Source: Floccularia luteovirens
Lineage: Eukaryota; Basidiomycota; Agaricomycetes; Agaricales; Squamanitaceae
NCBI GenBank assembly: GCA_009739215.1
Contig: VSJF01000001.1
Coordinates: forward strand, 3,038,001 to 3,102,000
Length of the DNA: 64,000 nt
Direction: 5' to 3'
Shown: positions 23,763 through 34,688 of the stretch, in pieces
How positions within the stretch are numbered: position 1 is the stretch's first letter
Layout of the letters: every line of letters begins with the position of its first letter
The notes under the pieces: model-generated
What the model saw: only the letters and a program-made list of their open reading frames with translations
Database searches by the model: none
Told to the model about the DNA's origin: nothing
Program-made: the position numbers and the translations under genes

Positions 23763-23808
23763 ACGCGTCAAACGCGTCTTCATTCTGACTCGCATATTGG
23801 AAACGCGT
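23763..23808 (+). promoter_or_regulatory. Three MluI cell-cycle boxes (MCB, MBF-type) before RAD5
   Basis: ACGCGT occurs at 23763-23768, 23772-23777 and 23803-23808, each in the larger context AACGCGTC. All lie within 56 bases of the RAD5 start at 23819. In yeasts this site binds MBF (Mbp1/Swi6 or Cdc10 complexes) and drives G1/S and replication-stress expression of DNA replication and repair genes. The same 127 bases are the promoter of the divergent CCT7 gene. Confidence 0.7.
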
Positions 23809-23818
23809 CTTCAAACCT

Positions 23819-26800
23819 ATGTCTGACGTCGAGATGGCAGATGGTCCTCCTCCGGGGCTCTTCTTTGCCGGCTCTGATGACGAGGAAGAGGAAGATGACC
23901 TTATGTCGGCACCTCTAAGGGATCCCGATTTTCTAGAGGGGATTCTTCCGCGAACCCCTTCCAAAAGTACAGGCGAGGAGGGCTCAAAAAGGAGTGGCCT
24001 TTTTCTCTCAGATAGCGAGGATGGGGACTTCTCAAAAGAGCTCAAGCAATCATTAGATAAACTAAATCAAGACCCCACGTCTGGCGAACCTGACGATGCT
24101 CAGAGCGATAATCACTCCGACTTCACTGGAACTCCCCGTGCATCAAGCGTCAGTAGCTGCTCTAGCTCCCATGAACCACGAAAATTCTCTGACCGCCCCG
24201 CCAAAAAACGTCGACTGTCTCCTCCGCGAGGTGAACAACCAGTGCCTTCTTCTATTCAACAACCCCTTTATATTGGTGAACTGCTCATCGCTGATGCGTG
24301 GAGTACAACTTCCGGTAAAAATATTATAAAGCCTGGTGACCCCATAAAAGTACTCCGCGATAGAGAACCAGATAACCCAAAGCCGAGTATTAGTAAACCT
24401 GCTACTACATCTGGAAAGAAGACAAATGGCAAGAAACAACTTTCTATAGCCACTATGCTCAAACCGTCAACAAACAAGAATCTTCAGAAGAAGGTGGATA
24501 CGATAGTGCGTATAGTAAACAGTCGTGGCTCTGGTTCGTGTGTATTCAATTTCATTTTGTCTTCCCCAAACTTATCGCATGTCAATGAATCTTAAAGAAT
24601 TTGGTCGTCTTCCAAAAGACGCATCATCTTGGATCGCAAAACTCCTAGATTTTGGTCGGTCAATTCCGGTCCTCAAAATCATATAACTATCTAAAATCTC
24701 GAACAGGGATCGCTGAAATTCGTGGTACTATGACAGACTGCCCCGAAAAACTCACCACAGGAGTTACATTAATTATTACACTGCGTGTATATCTGCTTCC
24801 ATCCGCGTTCAAACCCCCAAAGACCTCCGGTAGGGAGGACACCACAAAGCTGGGATTCCACGAAGGTATGGAAACAGAAGAAGAGAGGTTCGTCAAGGTC
24901 AAAGTGTTAGGCGTGATTAACTCATGACAACCCGAATTACAGAATGCTGCGGGAGAGAAAGACCTCCGTCCTCAGATTGTTTAAAGCAGTTGGCCTAAAG
25001 CCAAGAGCGGGTGCAAACTTTAAAGGGAAGAAAGCAGAAGAAAAACTCCACGCAGAGGCGATGAAGAGGCTGGCGGATCGCGGAGGCAAGAAAATCACAG
25101 AAATAGTAGGTGATGGAGAAGAAATAGAAGTCGAAGATGCAGAAGATCTCTCAAAGAACGACATCGATATGATTTATAAAAAGTAAGTAAACTTCATACC
25201 GTTTCATCTCGCTTGTCAACATTTCTCTCAAATAGAGCTCAACATAACGACAAAACTATGGGAGAAATGGAACCTGCTGAAAGTTTTAATCTGACACTGC
25301 GCGGATATCAGAAACAAGCACTATTGTATGTTTACATCAGCCCTATACCCCGGGACTGATAAATGAATTTCTGTCTAGGTGGATGTACTCATTGGAAACG
25401 GGGAAGATGGATGCTCGGGAGTCCACAGCTATGCACCCTTTATGGAGCGAGTGCGTTATCTACTATATCTTGTTAGCTTCTATTATATTAACCCCCGGCA
25501 GATATGTGTTTCCTGGGGAACCAGATGAAATAATTGATCTTACTGTTGACGATAAACCATTCTACTTCAACCCTTATTCTGGCGAGCTCAGTCTAGTATT
25601 TCCAAAAGCAGAGAGAGACTGTAGAGGGGGGATTTTGGCGTAAGCATATTACTATAGTACAATTCAACTCCTTCTCTAACAAGTGTTCCAGTGACGGTAA
25701 CTCTCATGATATATCAGTGTTGAGGCTTATACTGATCGTTCACCTGTTTACGTTATTTTAGAAAGTGCGTAGATTTAATTCTCTGATGTCAGAAAGCAAG
25801 TTAATCTTCATTCAGTGGGGATGGGAAAGACTATTATGTTATCTGCTCTCATTCAAACTAGCCTACACAATGAGAAAGACGTCCACGACAACAATGCGGC
25901 ACATGCCAAACCACAGCAGCTCAAACTAGACAACGCATTTAAAGCAGTAGCAAACAAGTCTAAGCCTCGTAAATTACCCTCAGCTACACTTATCGTCGCT
26001 CCAACTTCTCTACTCTCCCAGTGGTCGGAAGAGATGCAGAGGTCGAGCAAGCCTGGTTCTGTCAAGGCCCTCGTTTGGCATGGTCAGAATCGTCTCGATC
26101 TCGATGCTGCAATTGCACCGGACGACGAGAACGACAAAACCATCAAAGTTGTCATTACGTCGTATGGTGTCCTTGCCTCCGAGCATGCCAAGTCTGAGAA
26201 GTCGTTTGGCACCAAATCACCCATATACGAGAGTGGGTCATATTAATTGTTGCAGAGTTTCTTTTTGTTAATGATGATTTGTGGTATATAGTTGAGTGGC
26301 TTCGAGTTGTGCTTGATGAAGCTCATTCTTGTAAGTCAAGATCGAGTAAAACTGCAAAATCTGTGTATGCACTACAAGCACAACGCCGTTGGGCTGTGAC
26401 TGGTGAGTTATTGATTCGAAAATAAGGTTTTGTCTCAACGTTGTGCTTCCAGGTACTCCAATTGTTAATAAATTGGAAGATCTGTACTCATTACTGTAAG
26501 TGCTTTTACTTTAATGGGCCATACTATTTAATGACAAAATGCTACAGTAAATTCCTTGACTTCAAACCGTGGTCTGTATTTTCTTTCTTTCGCTCGTAAG
26601 TAACTTGTATTTGGTAATGACTCCCATTATTGACATTTCTATTAGTTTTATTACCATACCCTTTTTGGCGCGAGACCCAAAAGCTATCGAAATTGTACAA
26701 GTAATCCTTGAGAGCATACTCCTTCGGCGGGAGAAGAATATGAGAGATTCGGATGGCAAAAGAATCGTCGAGTTACCTGCAAAGGAGGTTAGTACATCAC

Positions 26801-28429
26801 AAATCATAGGTGTTGAAACGCTTCATATAATAAACGGTAGGTAACTGTTGAACACCTTGAGTTTTCTGTTATGGAACGCAAGATATACGATTCGATATAC
26901 GTTCCAATGAAGAGGGATTTTGATCAACTCATAGCGAAAGGTCTTGTTAGTAGAAACTATACTCACATCTTGGCAATGCTAATGAGGTGAGAGTATCCAC
27001 GAAGTCACGAAGCCATTTTTTTTTCTGAATAGCTAAATGGTCTAGGTTGCGCCGTGCCGTATTGCATCCGAATCTTGTTCTACAGGGTGGTAATGATTCA
27101 CAAGGTACAGGGAATAGATCGGTCAATGTCAATGACCTCATCAAACGTTTTGCTGGGAATGATGACTCTGCGGAGGGTACCACGAACAACTTTGCGGCCC
27201 ATGTACTAGCAAACCTTACAGATAACGATGCCATGGAATGTCCGATATGCTTCGACGTTATAGAATCTCCTATGGTTATCCCGAACTGCATGCACCAATT
27301 GTGCGGTTCCAAGCGTTTTTCCAATAAGTACCACTAATAATATTACCTTCAATAGCTGCAAAGACTGTATTCTCGCACATCTTGTTACTTGTGAGGAGAA
27401 AGATCAAAAAGCTACCTGCCCATCATGTGCTGTCGGTCCCATCAATGCAAGTATTGTCTCTTTTCAAATTCTCAACGCAATACATTGATACCGTATCACA
27501 TAGAAGAACGATCTCATAGAAGTTGTGCGTAGGAAGACAGATCCTGGTGAGATGTCTGGTTCGCAACAATCAGAGCCCGAGATTACTCTTCGACGAAACG
27601 ACTTTCATTATTCAACAAAGCTCGAGGCATTAGTCAAAGACTTAAGTAACGGAAAAACGCCTTCATTCCCAGTCTTTTATTAATACATGCTGTTCTTAGA
27701 GAGACTTCGGGATCAAGATCCTTGCTTCAGAGCTGTCGTATTTTCACAGTTCACTAGTTTTCTCGATCTGATTCAAATTGTTTTGCAACGAGAACGTTTT
27801 GAATACAATCGCTTCGATGGTACCATGGACGTCAAGAAGAAATCTGCTGCTATTACTGAATTCAAGTCTACAACAAGAAAACCTAAAGTTTTGATTGTAA
27901 GCTTAAAGGCGGGTGGTGTTGGATTGAATGTCAGTAGTGCTTTTCATTTCTATTTTGTTTGGAAGTGTGATCTGATGGACTTGCAGTTGACTACTGCTAA
28001 TTATGTATTTCTGGTATGTTAATCTGGTGTTCCTTCAGATAGTAAGTCTCATTGCATACAGATGGATTGTTGGTGGAATGCGGCAATTGAGAATCAAGGT
28101 GGACCATATTTTCACAATGTATTACCAGTTAAACTAAAAAAATTCGGTGTTTCTAGCAATCGACAGAGTTCACAGGATTGGGCAAGAGAAAACTGTATAT
28201 GTAAAACATTTCATAGTAAATATTCTCATATTTACGTTCCTGGTTAAATTTCAAATTGATGACGTGTATTTTACAGATTGCAAACACTATTGAAGATCGT
28301 ATATTGAAAATTCAGCAAAGGAAGACCGCGATCGTGAAGGAAGCTTTCCGTGGACCAGGAAAAAATAAGGACGGGAAGGAAGATCCTGAGAGTATTGAGA
28401 ATCTGAAGATTATGTTTGAGGACATCTAA
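23819..28429 (+). CDS. rad5: DNA repair helicase / ubiquitin ligase RAD5 (HIRAN-SNF2-RING)
   Basis: Rad5/HLTF acts in error-free post-replication repair, polyubiquitinating PCNA and reversing stalled forks. An acidic N-terminus is followed by a HIRAN domain ([15 protein letters not shown] ... [20 protein letters not shown]), then the SNF2 ATPase: ADEMGMGKT (motif I), [32 protein letters not shown] (motif II), RRWAVTGTPIVN (III). A C3HC4 RING is embedded ([17 protein letters not shown] ... CKDCI ... CPSC), then helicase [30 protein letters not shown] and [18 protein letters not shown]. About 20 introns interrupt it, giving roughly 1,070 residues and ending KIMFEDI. Motif I needs two micro-exons (25692-25696 and 25762-25764). 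Order of domains is exactly that of Rad5. RNase H1 follows on the same strand. Confidence 0.95.
25640..25815 (+). other. Three consecutive introns with 5-nt and 3-nt micro-exons in RAD5
   Basis: The upstream exon ends ATTTTGGC at 25639. Introns at 25640-25691 (52 bases, gtaagc...ccag), 25697-25761 (65 bases, gtaact...ttag) and 25765-25815 (51 bases, gtgcgt...tcag) leave exons TGACG and AAA. Joined to TGGGGATGGG this codes A-D-E-M-G-M-G-K-T, the SNF2 motif I. Removal of the whole block as one intron shifts the frame. Skipping only AAA keeps the frame but gives ADVGMGKT, losing a conserved position. Confidence 0.65.
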
Positions 28430-28767
28430 TCATGCTACTTTACCATTTCTAACGCTCTACTTACTGTACCGATTCCATAAGTCTGTTGTACCAGTTACAA
28501 TAGTTATATGGAGCAAAAAATAAAAATATTAAAGGGAGAATTGATATCACGTGATGATGAAGGAGCGCGTTTTTGGACAATAAAAGTCGCGGTTGTGGAC
28601 GTGACAACAACAACCATTCCAAGTCATCTAATCTACAATTCCTTACATCCAGTATTCTCTTTAATCTTGGTGCTGTGATTCTGAAGCCTTTGAATATCTC
28701 AGTTGCGCGAACACTTTACGATCAGCAACGGCGTTATATCACTGCTTCACCAAAACTAATCACTATA

Positions 28768-29912
28768 ATGGGCAATAATAAGAAAGCAGCTTTTTATGCT
28801 GTGAGACACGGCAGGGCCCCTGGAATATATAAGACTTGGTGAGCTTCAGCCTCTAGTCCAAAGATCTCTCGTTTCTTACACAACTCAATCAAGGGAGGAG
28901 TGCGAAGTACAAATCAAAGGATACCCTGGCGCAATCTTCAAGAAGTTTGCAAATGCTACGGACGCCGAAAGTTTTGTTAATCCTGTTCCCTCGAGGATAT
29001 CAAGTTCAAATACAACTGCTCCTCCGGATGTGAAATCCGAACAAGAATCTACGAAAGAGAATAAAAGGCGTTTGGCTCCAAATGTTGATGATGAATCTGA
29101 TTGGGATGTCGTTTATAGTGATGGTGCCTGTAAAGGAAACGGTCAGGTAGGCTCAGTTGCTGGGATTGGTGTGTGGTGGGGCCCTGACGATTCAAGGTGA
29201 TAGTATTATGGATGTAACAAGATCTTCTAATAATCCAATGTTTCACATAGGAACATTGCAGAACGGTGTCCAGGAGATCAAACGAATAACCGCGCAGAGT
29301 TAATAGTCAGTTGCATTCTTTTGGACTGAAAAGCCACGATGTCCTGAAATTGAATTGACTGTGACGGCGGTGTCAGGCTATCATTCGTGTCCTGGAAACA
29401 ACACCAAGGACGAAAAAGCCACTATTGATAAAGACTGATTCCCAATATTCAATCCAATGCATGTCATGTTATAATCAAGGCTGTCACATATATTCTTACT
29501 CGAATTACGAATACAGGTTTCGAAAAATGGCTGCCAAACTGGGTACGAAACAACTTCCGCAGCTCCAAAGGGGAGCCCGTCAAAAATGCCTCGGTGATCC
29601 GATATCTCTCTGCACATCTTGATGCACGCGCTATGAAGGGTCAGAAAGTTCGTCTACAATATGTCAAGGGCCATAGCGGTGAAACAGGTAATGATGGTGC
29701 AGGACGCTTTGGCAAACCTTGGGACACATTTGCCAGCTGTTGAAGAGCGCGACTGGGAGAAACTGGAAAAAGATTTGGAAAAAGGGGATAGTAGCGGCTC
29801 ATTGACATCTCCAACCGGAGTAGAAATAATAGGCCCGAAAGATGCTGGCCTTGATGATGAAGTGGCAGCAGCAACCTGTGAAAAGGATGAAGATTTCTCG
29901 TGCGTGGCATAA
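28768..29912 (+). CDS. rnh1: Ribonuclease H1, one base out of frame at the last catalytic Asp
   Basis: RNase H1 cuts RNA in RNA-DNA hybrids. The N-terminal hybrid-binding domain (KAAFYAVRHGRAPGIYKTWEE, FKKFANATDAESFV) lies across an intron at 28839-28892. The catalytic domain follows: WDVVYSDGACKGNG (first Asp), NNRAELIAIIRVLE (Glu), IKTDSQYSIQCF (Asp), then FEKWLPNWVRNNFRSSKGEP and LQYVKGHSGETGNDGA (His loop). An extra G at 29702-29703 moves the frame just at the fourth carboxylate, in GADALANLG; removing it restores a frame open to 29912. The C-terminus may be spliced differently. Intron 29459-29516 has a GC donor. No mitochondrial presequence is seen from the ATG at 28768, the only in-frame one. 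Confidence 0.88.
29459..29516 (+). other. GC-AG intron in RNase H1
   Basis: The exon ends TCAATCCAAT, the intron begins GCATGT and ends ATACAG (58 bases). This join gives SIQCFEKWLPNW, as in fungal RNases H1. GT donors in the area give the wrong phase. Confidence 0.6.
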
Positions 29913-30222
29913 AGTCTCCCTTGAATATTGAAAGTAGAGAAACTACTACATCTGATGCATTTAGACTTTATAGATGACGATGACTGGGTTAACGACTTGA
30001 ATGGTTGAATTCGTTGTCATCAGTATTGTACATAATATAATCTTGTTTTCTAAATTCTTTGAGAGCCAGCAGCAGCATTCTGTTTCTATTTATGGATTTA
30101 CTACCAAAAACAATTGACAGTTGATTGACATTGTCGTCGGAACCAAACACCTCCACTCTCAGTTGTGTTTACTGGCTCTGGATTGACATTTCTAAGTGTT
30201 CAGATATCCTAGACGTGATACC
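29913..30222. other. Intergenic region between RNase H1 and the SIKE-like gene
   Basis: This holds the RNase H1 3' end and the next gene's promoter. A reading frame with a run of Asp (IDDDDWVNDLNG) at about 29970-30008 could be a last RNase H1 exon, but I found no splice that joins it in frame. Confidence 0.4.
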
Positions 30223-31527
30223 ATGGATAACGAACTTGCACGCGTGTGGCAGCTTGTTAACGAGCTTAGTGACCAGCTGGCACATAATCAAAAACTTGCA
30301 AGTGCATTGCAGTCTCAAGCAGGGGTACTAAAGGTATTTATATTTTTACGCATTATATCCCTCACTGATGCCTGGATGGGTAGGAGGAGGCTGCAAATAG
30401 TGGTAACCAAGGATGTGCTCTGAGGCGTTATAATACCGATATTTCCAAAGGTGTGTGTTATATCCAAGTCCTTGAGCAGGATTTAACACGTTCGTCATAG
30501 TCACTTTCGATTCTGAACTCGAACGACTAAATGCGCAAATTGTTATCGAAAATCAAACACTACTTCATGAAAACAAGCAACTCAGTTTGCTTTTGAAAGA
30601 ATATGAGAGTACAATGGATACCATAATGAGCAAATTTAGAAATCATGCAGTGCGTTTTGACAAAAAAAAGGCATTCTCTCATGAGTTTATAGACTGAAAA
30701 TTTCTTAGTTGGCGGCCCAGCAACATGAACTTACACTGACGCGTCATTATGAAACTCTCTTGCGAACTCGAGATACCCAAAATATGTCTGCAGACCTAGC
30801 AGCAACTACAGACATGTCTCAATCTCTGCAACGGCTTGCACGTCACCTACGAGGTCTAATGCGTACTATGGCCGGCGAGAGCCCGGAAAGTGAACACCAG
30901 CGCAACATAGATCCAGATTATGATGGCTCAGGATATGGGATCGTAGATCTTGAGGAACTACAGGGGTTAATAGAAGCTTTGGATGAAAAAATTGAACAGG
31001 GGGAAGGACAGGGAGATTGGGCTTTGGAAAGAGAGAGCGAAATATCGCGATTGGAGAAAGAGAATGCAGAATTGAGGAAAATGATGGGCATCGACGAAGC
31101 GAGCATGGCAGAAAATGGGATTACATTAGACCCCGATCGTACGGAAAGCGGGCGATATTCAACGCTTCTTTCGAATTCATTGCGAAGAAGTTTGCAACAT
31201 AGCAATAGCGATATGCCTAGTTCTAGATCATACTGGGAAGGAAACAATGGGCATTCGCAAGGTACGGGGGCTCCCCTACAGAGAGCTATGGAAATGCAGT
31301 CTGGATTGCGGCCTGGAACACAAGGGCGAAGGCCGGGTGTGTATCCAGGAAGCAACCTACGGGGAGGGATACCTGGAGTTGGAGGGGCAGGTCGTGGTAT
31401 GCCGCTTGGTCCTATCCATACATCGATGCCACCACCACTATGGAGCAATCAGCCACCATCGCCGGCACCACCTTTGGTTGAACGGACATGGCAAGCGCCA
31501 GGCTCTAGTTTAGACCTTGGGCGGTAG
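30223..31527 (+). CDS. Coiled-coil protein, SIKE/FGFR1OP2-like (possible STRIPAK subunit)
   Basis: Four exons start at [19 protein letters not shown]. The first 130 residues are helical and include [19 protein letters not shown] and [20 protein letters not shown], a pattern I associate with the SIKE/FGFR1OP2 family (Csc3 in fission yeast), which sits in STRIPAK phosphatase-kinase complexes. A second coiled coil ([25 protein letters not shown]) occurs near residue 260. The C-terminal 150 residues are Gly/Pro/Arg-rich and disordered. The largest exon is about 30710-31527. The family call rests on the one helical block and could be wrong. No catalytic motif is present. Confidence 0.6.
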
Positions 31528-31627
31528 TGATAGTCTGTGTAAATATGCTGTGTGTTGTATTTATAAATTAATTTGCAATCAGCTAACTTGACCGATTATA
31601 ACACGTGTGACTCTCAGCGTATGTCGT

Positions 31628-33311
31628 ATGTCCTTCACAGACCTGCCCACTGAGCTCTACGCAGACATCATCGCCTTTCTTCCTCCTACTTCTCGCCAGC
31701 AGACCGTTCTTGCTCTCACACGTGCCCTTCCTTTGTCTCCCATTCCTCTCGATTTTCTGTTCAAACAAATTACAATCACTTCATACGACCAGGCTATTCT
31801 CTTTTATCAACGCCTCAGAACCCCAGATCAGCCAAATAAATTGGTCCATGAGTTTTCGCTTAGATGTTGGGTAGTAGATGCGGAGGTTATCATCAATATC
31901 GTAGACCTCCTATCGAACCTTGTTTCTCTAAGCCTCTGGATTGGCCCCAACAATTTCGCACCTGAGCACCTTGAGAAATTACTTGATCGCCCCTTTCCTG
32001 GACTCCAGTATTTAGCCCTGAGGTTCAGGCCTTAGTGAGTTCACATCTCATGTTCCACCTTTCCCTTCAGCTGATCACATAACCCTCTAAAGCGTGCAAC
32101 AAGCAAACTATTATCATTTTTTGAAGGTTAGCAAGTGATTATCATCTCTAGGGTCAATTATGTTTACACCCTTTTTGCAGGGAGCTTACTTTGATTCTAC
32201 GCTTCTTACCCTTGCCAAATGGCCACAATCCAGTTTGCCAACTACTGTGTCTATTGTTCAAGATCCCTTTGATCCTAACACCGATCAGCGACAGGCGTTT
32301 GCCCAGCCCATTGTCTTCTTCAGGTTAAACCCATACCTGTCCACTTTACTTCAATCGGCTTCTCTCTCTCTTAAACATCTTCGCCTCCGCCTTCCTGCCC
32401 GGCCAGTTGCACGCTCGTTATGTGCTGGACTGGGTCATGACCCGTTTGACTTGCCGCTTGACACAACAAGTCTCGAACTTCTTGACCTTTCTACATGCGG
32501 AGTACTGGATGGAGAGGTTGATACGCTTCTAGTTCGTTTTACGAATCTGAAACATCTTATATTGGATGAGTGTCCGATTTCTACCCGAGGTGAACCGAGA
32601 GATGGTGAATGGTCTGCGCTAGGAAAGAGATGTGCGCTTATTGGACTGAGACGAGCGAGAGAGAGGGAAAGAGAGTTGAAAGTTATGTATGAGGCTCGAG
32701 ATCGCGAACCATTAGAGCATATTGGCACCGACCCTGCGGCAGAAACGGTTGACCCCAATACTGGGGCTAGAAGAGTGAGACGGGGGAGACGTGGCCTCGC
32801 TAATTCTACTATATCACTACGTAAATCTTCACAGCCCTCCACCTCTTCCAATCAACAAGGATCATCCAGAGGTTCTTCTGTTCGCACTACTAAGAAGCCC
32901 AAAATGCGCATCCTGCCTCCTCTACCTAGTTTGCTGTCAATATCGACAACGCTCTCTCCGCAAATGAGCACGCATAACCACTCGCTAATTCGCGCGGAAT
33001 TTGAAGCAGGTTGGGCGGAAGGAGTTGCACACCTTGCAGTTACGCGTGCAAGACTACGGATAAGCGCCTCCAATGGAGTTCATGTGGTACGGTTTAGGCA
33101 ACATTATGCGGCGGATGATGACGATGACAGCTTTGAAGACGGTTTGGAAGATTTAGAATTTGTAGACAAGAACGACGACGAAAGTTTCAAGGTCACGATT
33201 GAAGCATTGAGAACACCGATTCTCTGTCTTGCTCGGAATAACATAGAGGCAGACCATTTAGAAGGATGTGGACATTTCATTGGTCAAGACATATGGAAGG
33301 AGAATTTGTAG
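31628..33311 (+). CDS. F-box-like leucine-rich protein
   Basis: Three exons (31628-32034, 32093-32126, 32181-33311) give 523 residues; the middle one is only 34 bases. The ATG at 31628 is used because the frame upstream begins with GTG. The N-terminus (MSFTDLPTELYADIIAFLPP) resembles an F-box, which would link it to an SCF ubiquitin ligase. Leucine-rich stretches follow (IVDLLSNLVSLSLWIG, LKHLRLRLPA, LELLDLSTCGVLDGEVD, LKHLILDECP), consistent with LRR-type target binding. A basic disordered segment lies near residues 290-360 and an acidic one near 460-490. Target unknown. Confidence 0.75.
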
Positions 33312-33461
33312 TAATGATGGTCAAGATCTAATCTTATCTAATCGTATTGTGGGGTATGACATAAGTGGTGTTGCTTTCTACCGGACCTGACATATAAAAC
33401 CCACAGCGTTACGCAGTTTCTACTTATTACATTCCTGTCATCCTAAGCAACTACTAGCACG

Positions 33462-34688
33462 ATGGCTTCCTCTAATGATGAACCAACCACTAGTAAAACA
33501 TCCCTTCCCACTCACAAACTTAGCGCCCTTGCTCGCTTCACGTCGTTCTCAAAACAAACGACTAAGAGTCCCCCGATAGTTTTTCCTCCGCCATCTTGGG
33601 GTTTGGATGAAACTCTTCCTCAAACTCCACCTCCAGATTCACCGAATGATACTTTTTCAAGTTCTGCACGGGAAATGATCGCTAATTTGCATCTTCCTGG
33701 GGCATATCCTTCCTCATCGACGTCAAAAGAAAATGATGATGAAGGCTCCATTGTTCAACATAGAATGGACGAATACCTAACGGAGATGTTGTCTTCAGAA
33801 GAGTTGAATGATCCAACGGAGTCGACAGACAAAAGTGGATCAGAAGGACAAAAGCAGGGTATTTGGGATATGTTAGCCGAGTATGGTCGCAAGGGAATAG
33901 ATTCGCTCACTTCTAGTAATCGGGCCACTCGAGTGGAAGAAGAGGAAGATAGCTTTATGGTATACTCTCCCCTCGAACCTGATAACGATTCAGTCATAGA
34001 AGTTGCGGACTCAGAGAGCGTGTTAGAGTATGTTGATGAAAAAGAAAATACGACCGTCGAGGATCCACCAATAGTGGACAGTACAGTGCAGCCAGAGAAA
34101 GACAATACCAGCACCCAACCGCCGAAGAAACCAGCTCCGAAAGAGAAACGCGCCTGGGTACCATCCACCACTGAATTATCTGTCCTTACTACTTGGTGGG
34201 GATATCGACTCTACCTTCCTCCACCAGTTATGGAAAAACTGGATGCAACACACATACAGGCGACTGCTCGGGCTGCTATGATTACAACTGCTCTCAAATG
34301 GATGCTCGACAAACTACCACTCATGTTGATACCACCGCAGGTTAGGCCAGTAGTAGCTCTGTTTAAAAGGTTAAGTCCAGTGATTGGTTATGTCGGTGTG
34401 TTCATTGCTTGGGGCTGGAAACATATACGTTCCTGCGATAAAGGTGATATCTTTTCGTTCCTAGCACTCGGTAAAGTGACTAACTTGAACTTATCAGGGA
34501 ACGGTGTAGTTTTGACAGCGACTTGGCTTCTACCCACCACTCTTCTCCCCATGGCCTGGGACGCAGGAGATATTTATGGACCCCACCTTGCACCAAAGAC
34601 ACCTAAAGTAGGCGAACCAGATATCACACCCGCGAACAAAGATGGTGAGAAAGGTGATAAGAAGAAGTCCAAACTTTGGCCATGGTAA
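33462..34688 (+). CDS. Conserved-looking orphan protein with a C-terminal hydrophobic region
   Basis: A single exon encodes 408 residues starting MASSNDEPTTSKTSL. Residues 1-220 are Ser/Thr/Pro/Glu-rich and likely disordered. From about residue 235 there is a compact part: WWGYRLYLPPPVMEKL, helices with KWMLDKLPLMLIPPQV, then IGYVGVFIAWGWKHI and VVLTATWLLPTTLLPMAWDAG, the last two hydrophobic enough to enter or lie on a membrane. The end is basic with KKSKLWPW. I recognise no family. It lies 150 bases after the F-box gene on the same strand and has its own promoter space. Confidence 0.75.
   Translation: MASSNDEPTTSKTSLPTHKLSALARFTSFSKQTTKSPPIVFPPPSWGLDETLPQTPPPDSPNDTFSSSAREMIANLHLPGAYPSSSTSKENDDEGSIVQHRMDEYLTEMLSSEELNDPTESTDKSGSEGQKQGIWDMLAEYGRKGIDSLTSSNRATRVEEEEDSFMVYSPLEPDNDSVIEVADSESVLEYVDEKENTTVEDPPIVDSTVQPEKDNTSTQPPKKPAPKEKRAWVPSTTELSVLTTWWGYRLYLPPPVMEKLDATHIQATARAAMITTALKWMLDKLPLMLIPPQVRPVVALFKRLSPVIGYVGVFIAWGWKHIRSCDKGDIFSFLALGKVTNLNLSGNGVVLTATWLLPTTLLPMAWDAGDIYGPHLAPKTPKVGEPDITPANKDGEKGDKKKSKLWPW

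Noticed and set aside
29661..29912. Independent small gene after RNase H1
   Set aside because: It is the RNase H1 C-terminal part seen in a shifted frame caused by one extra base.
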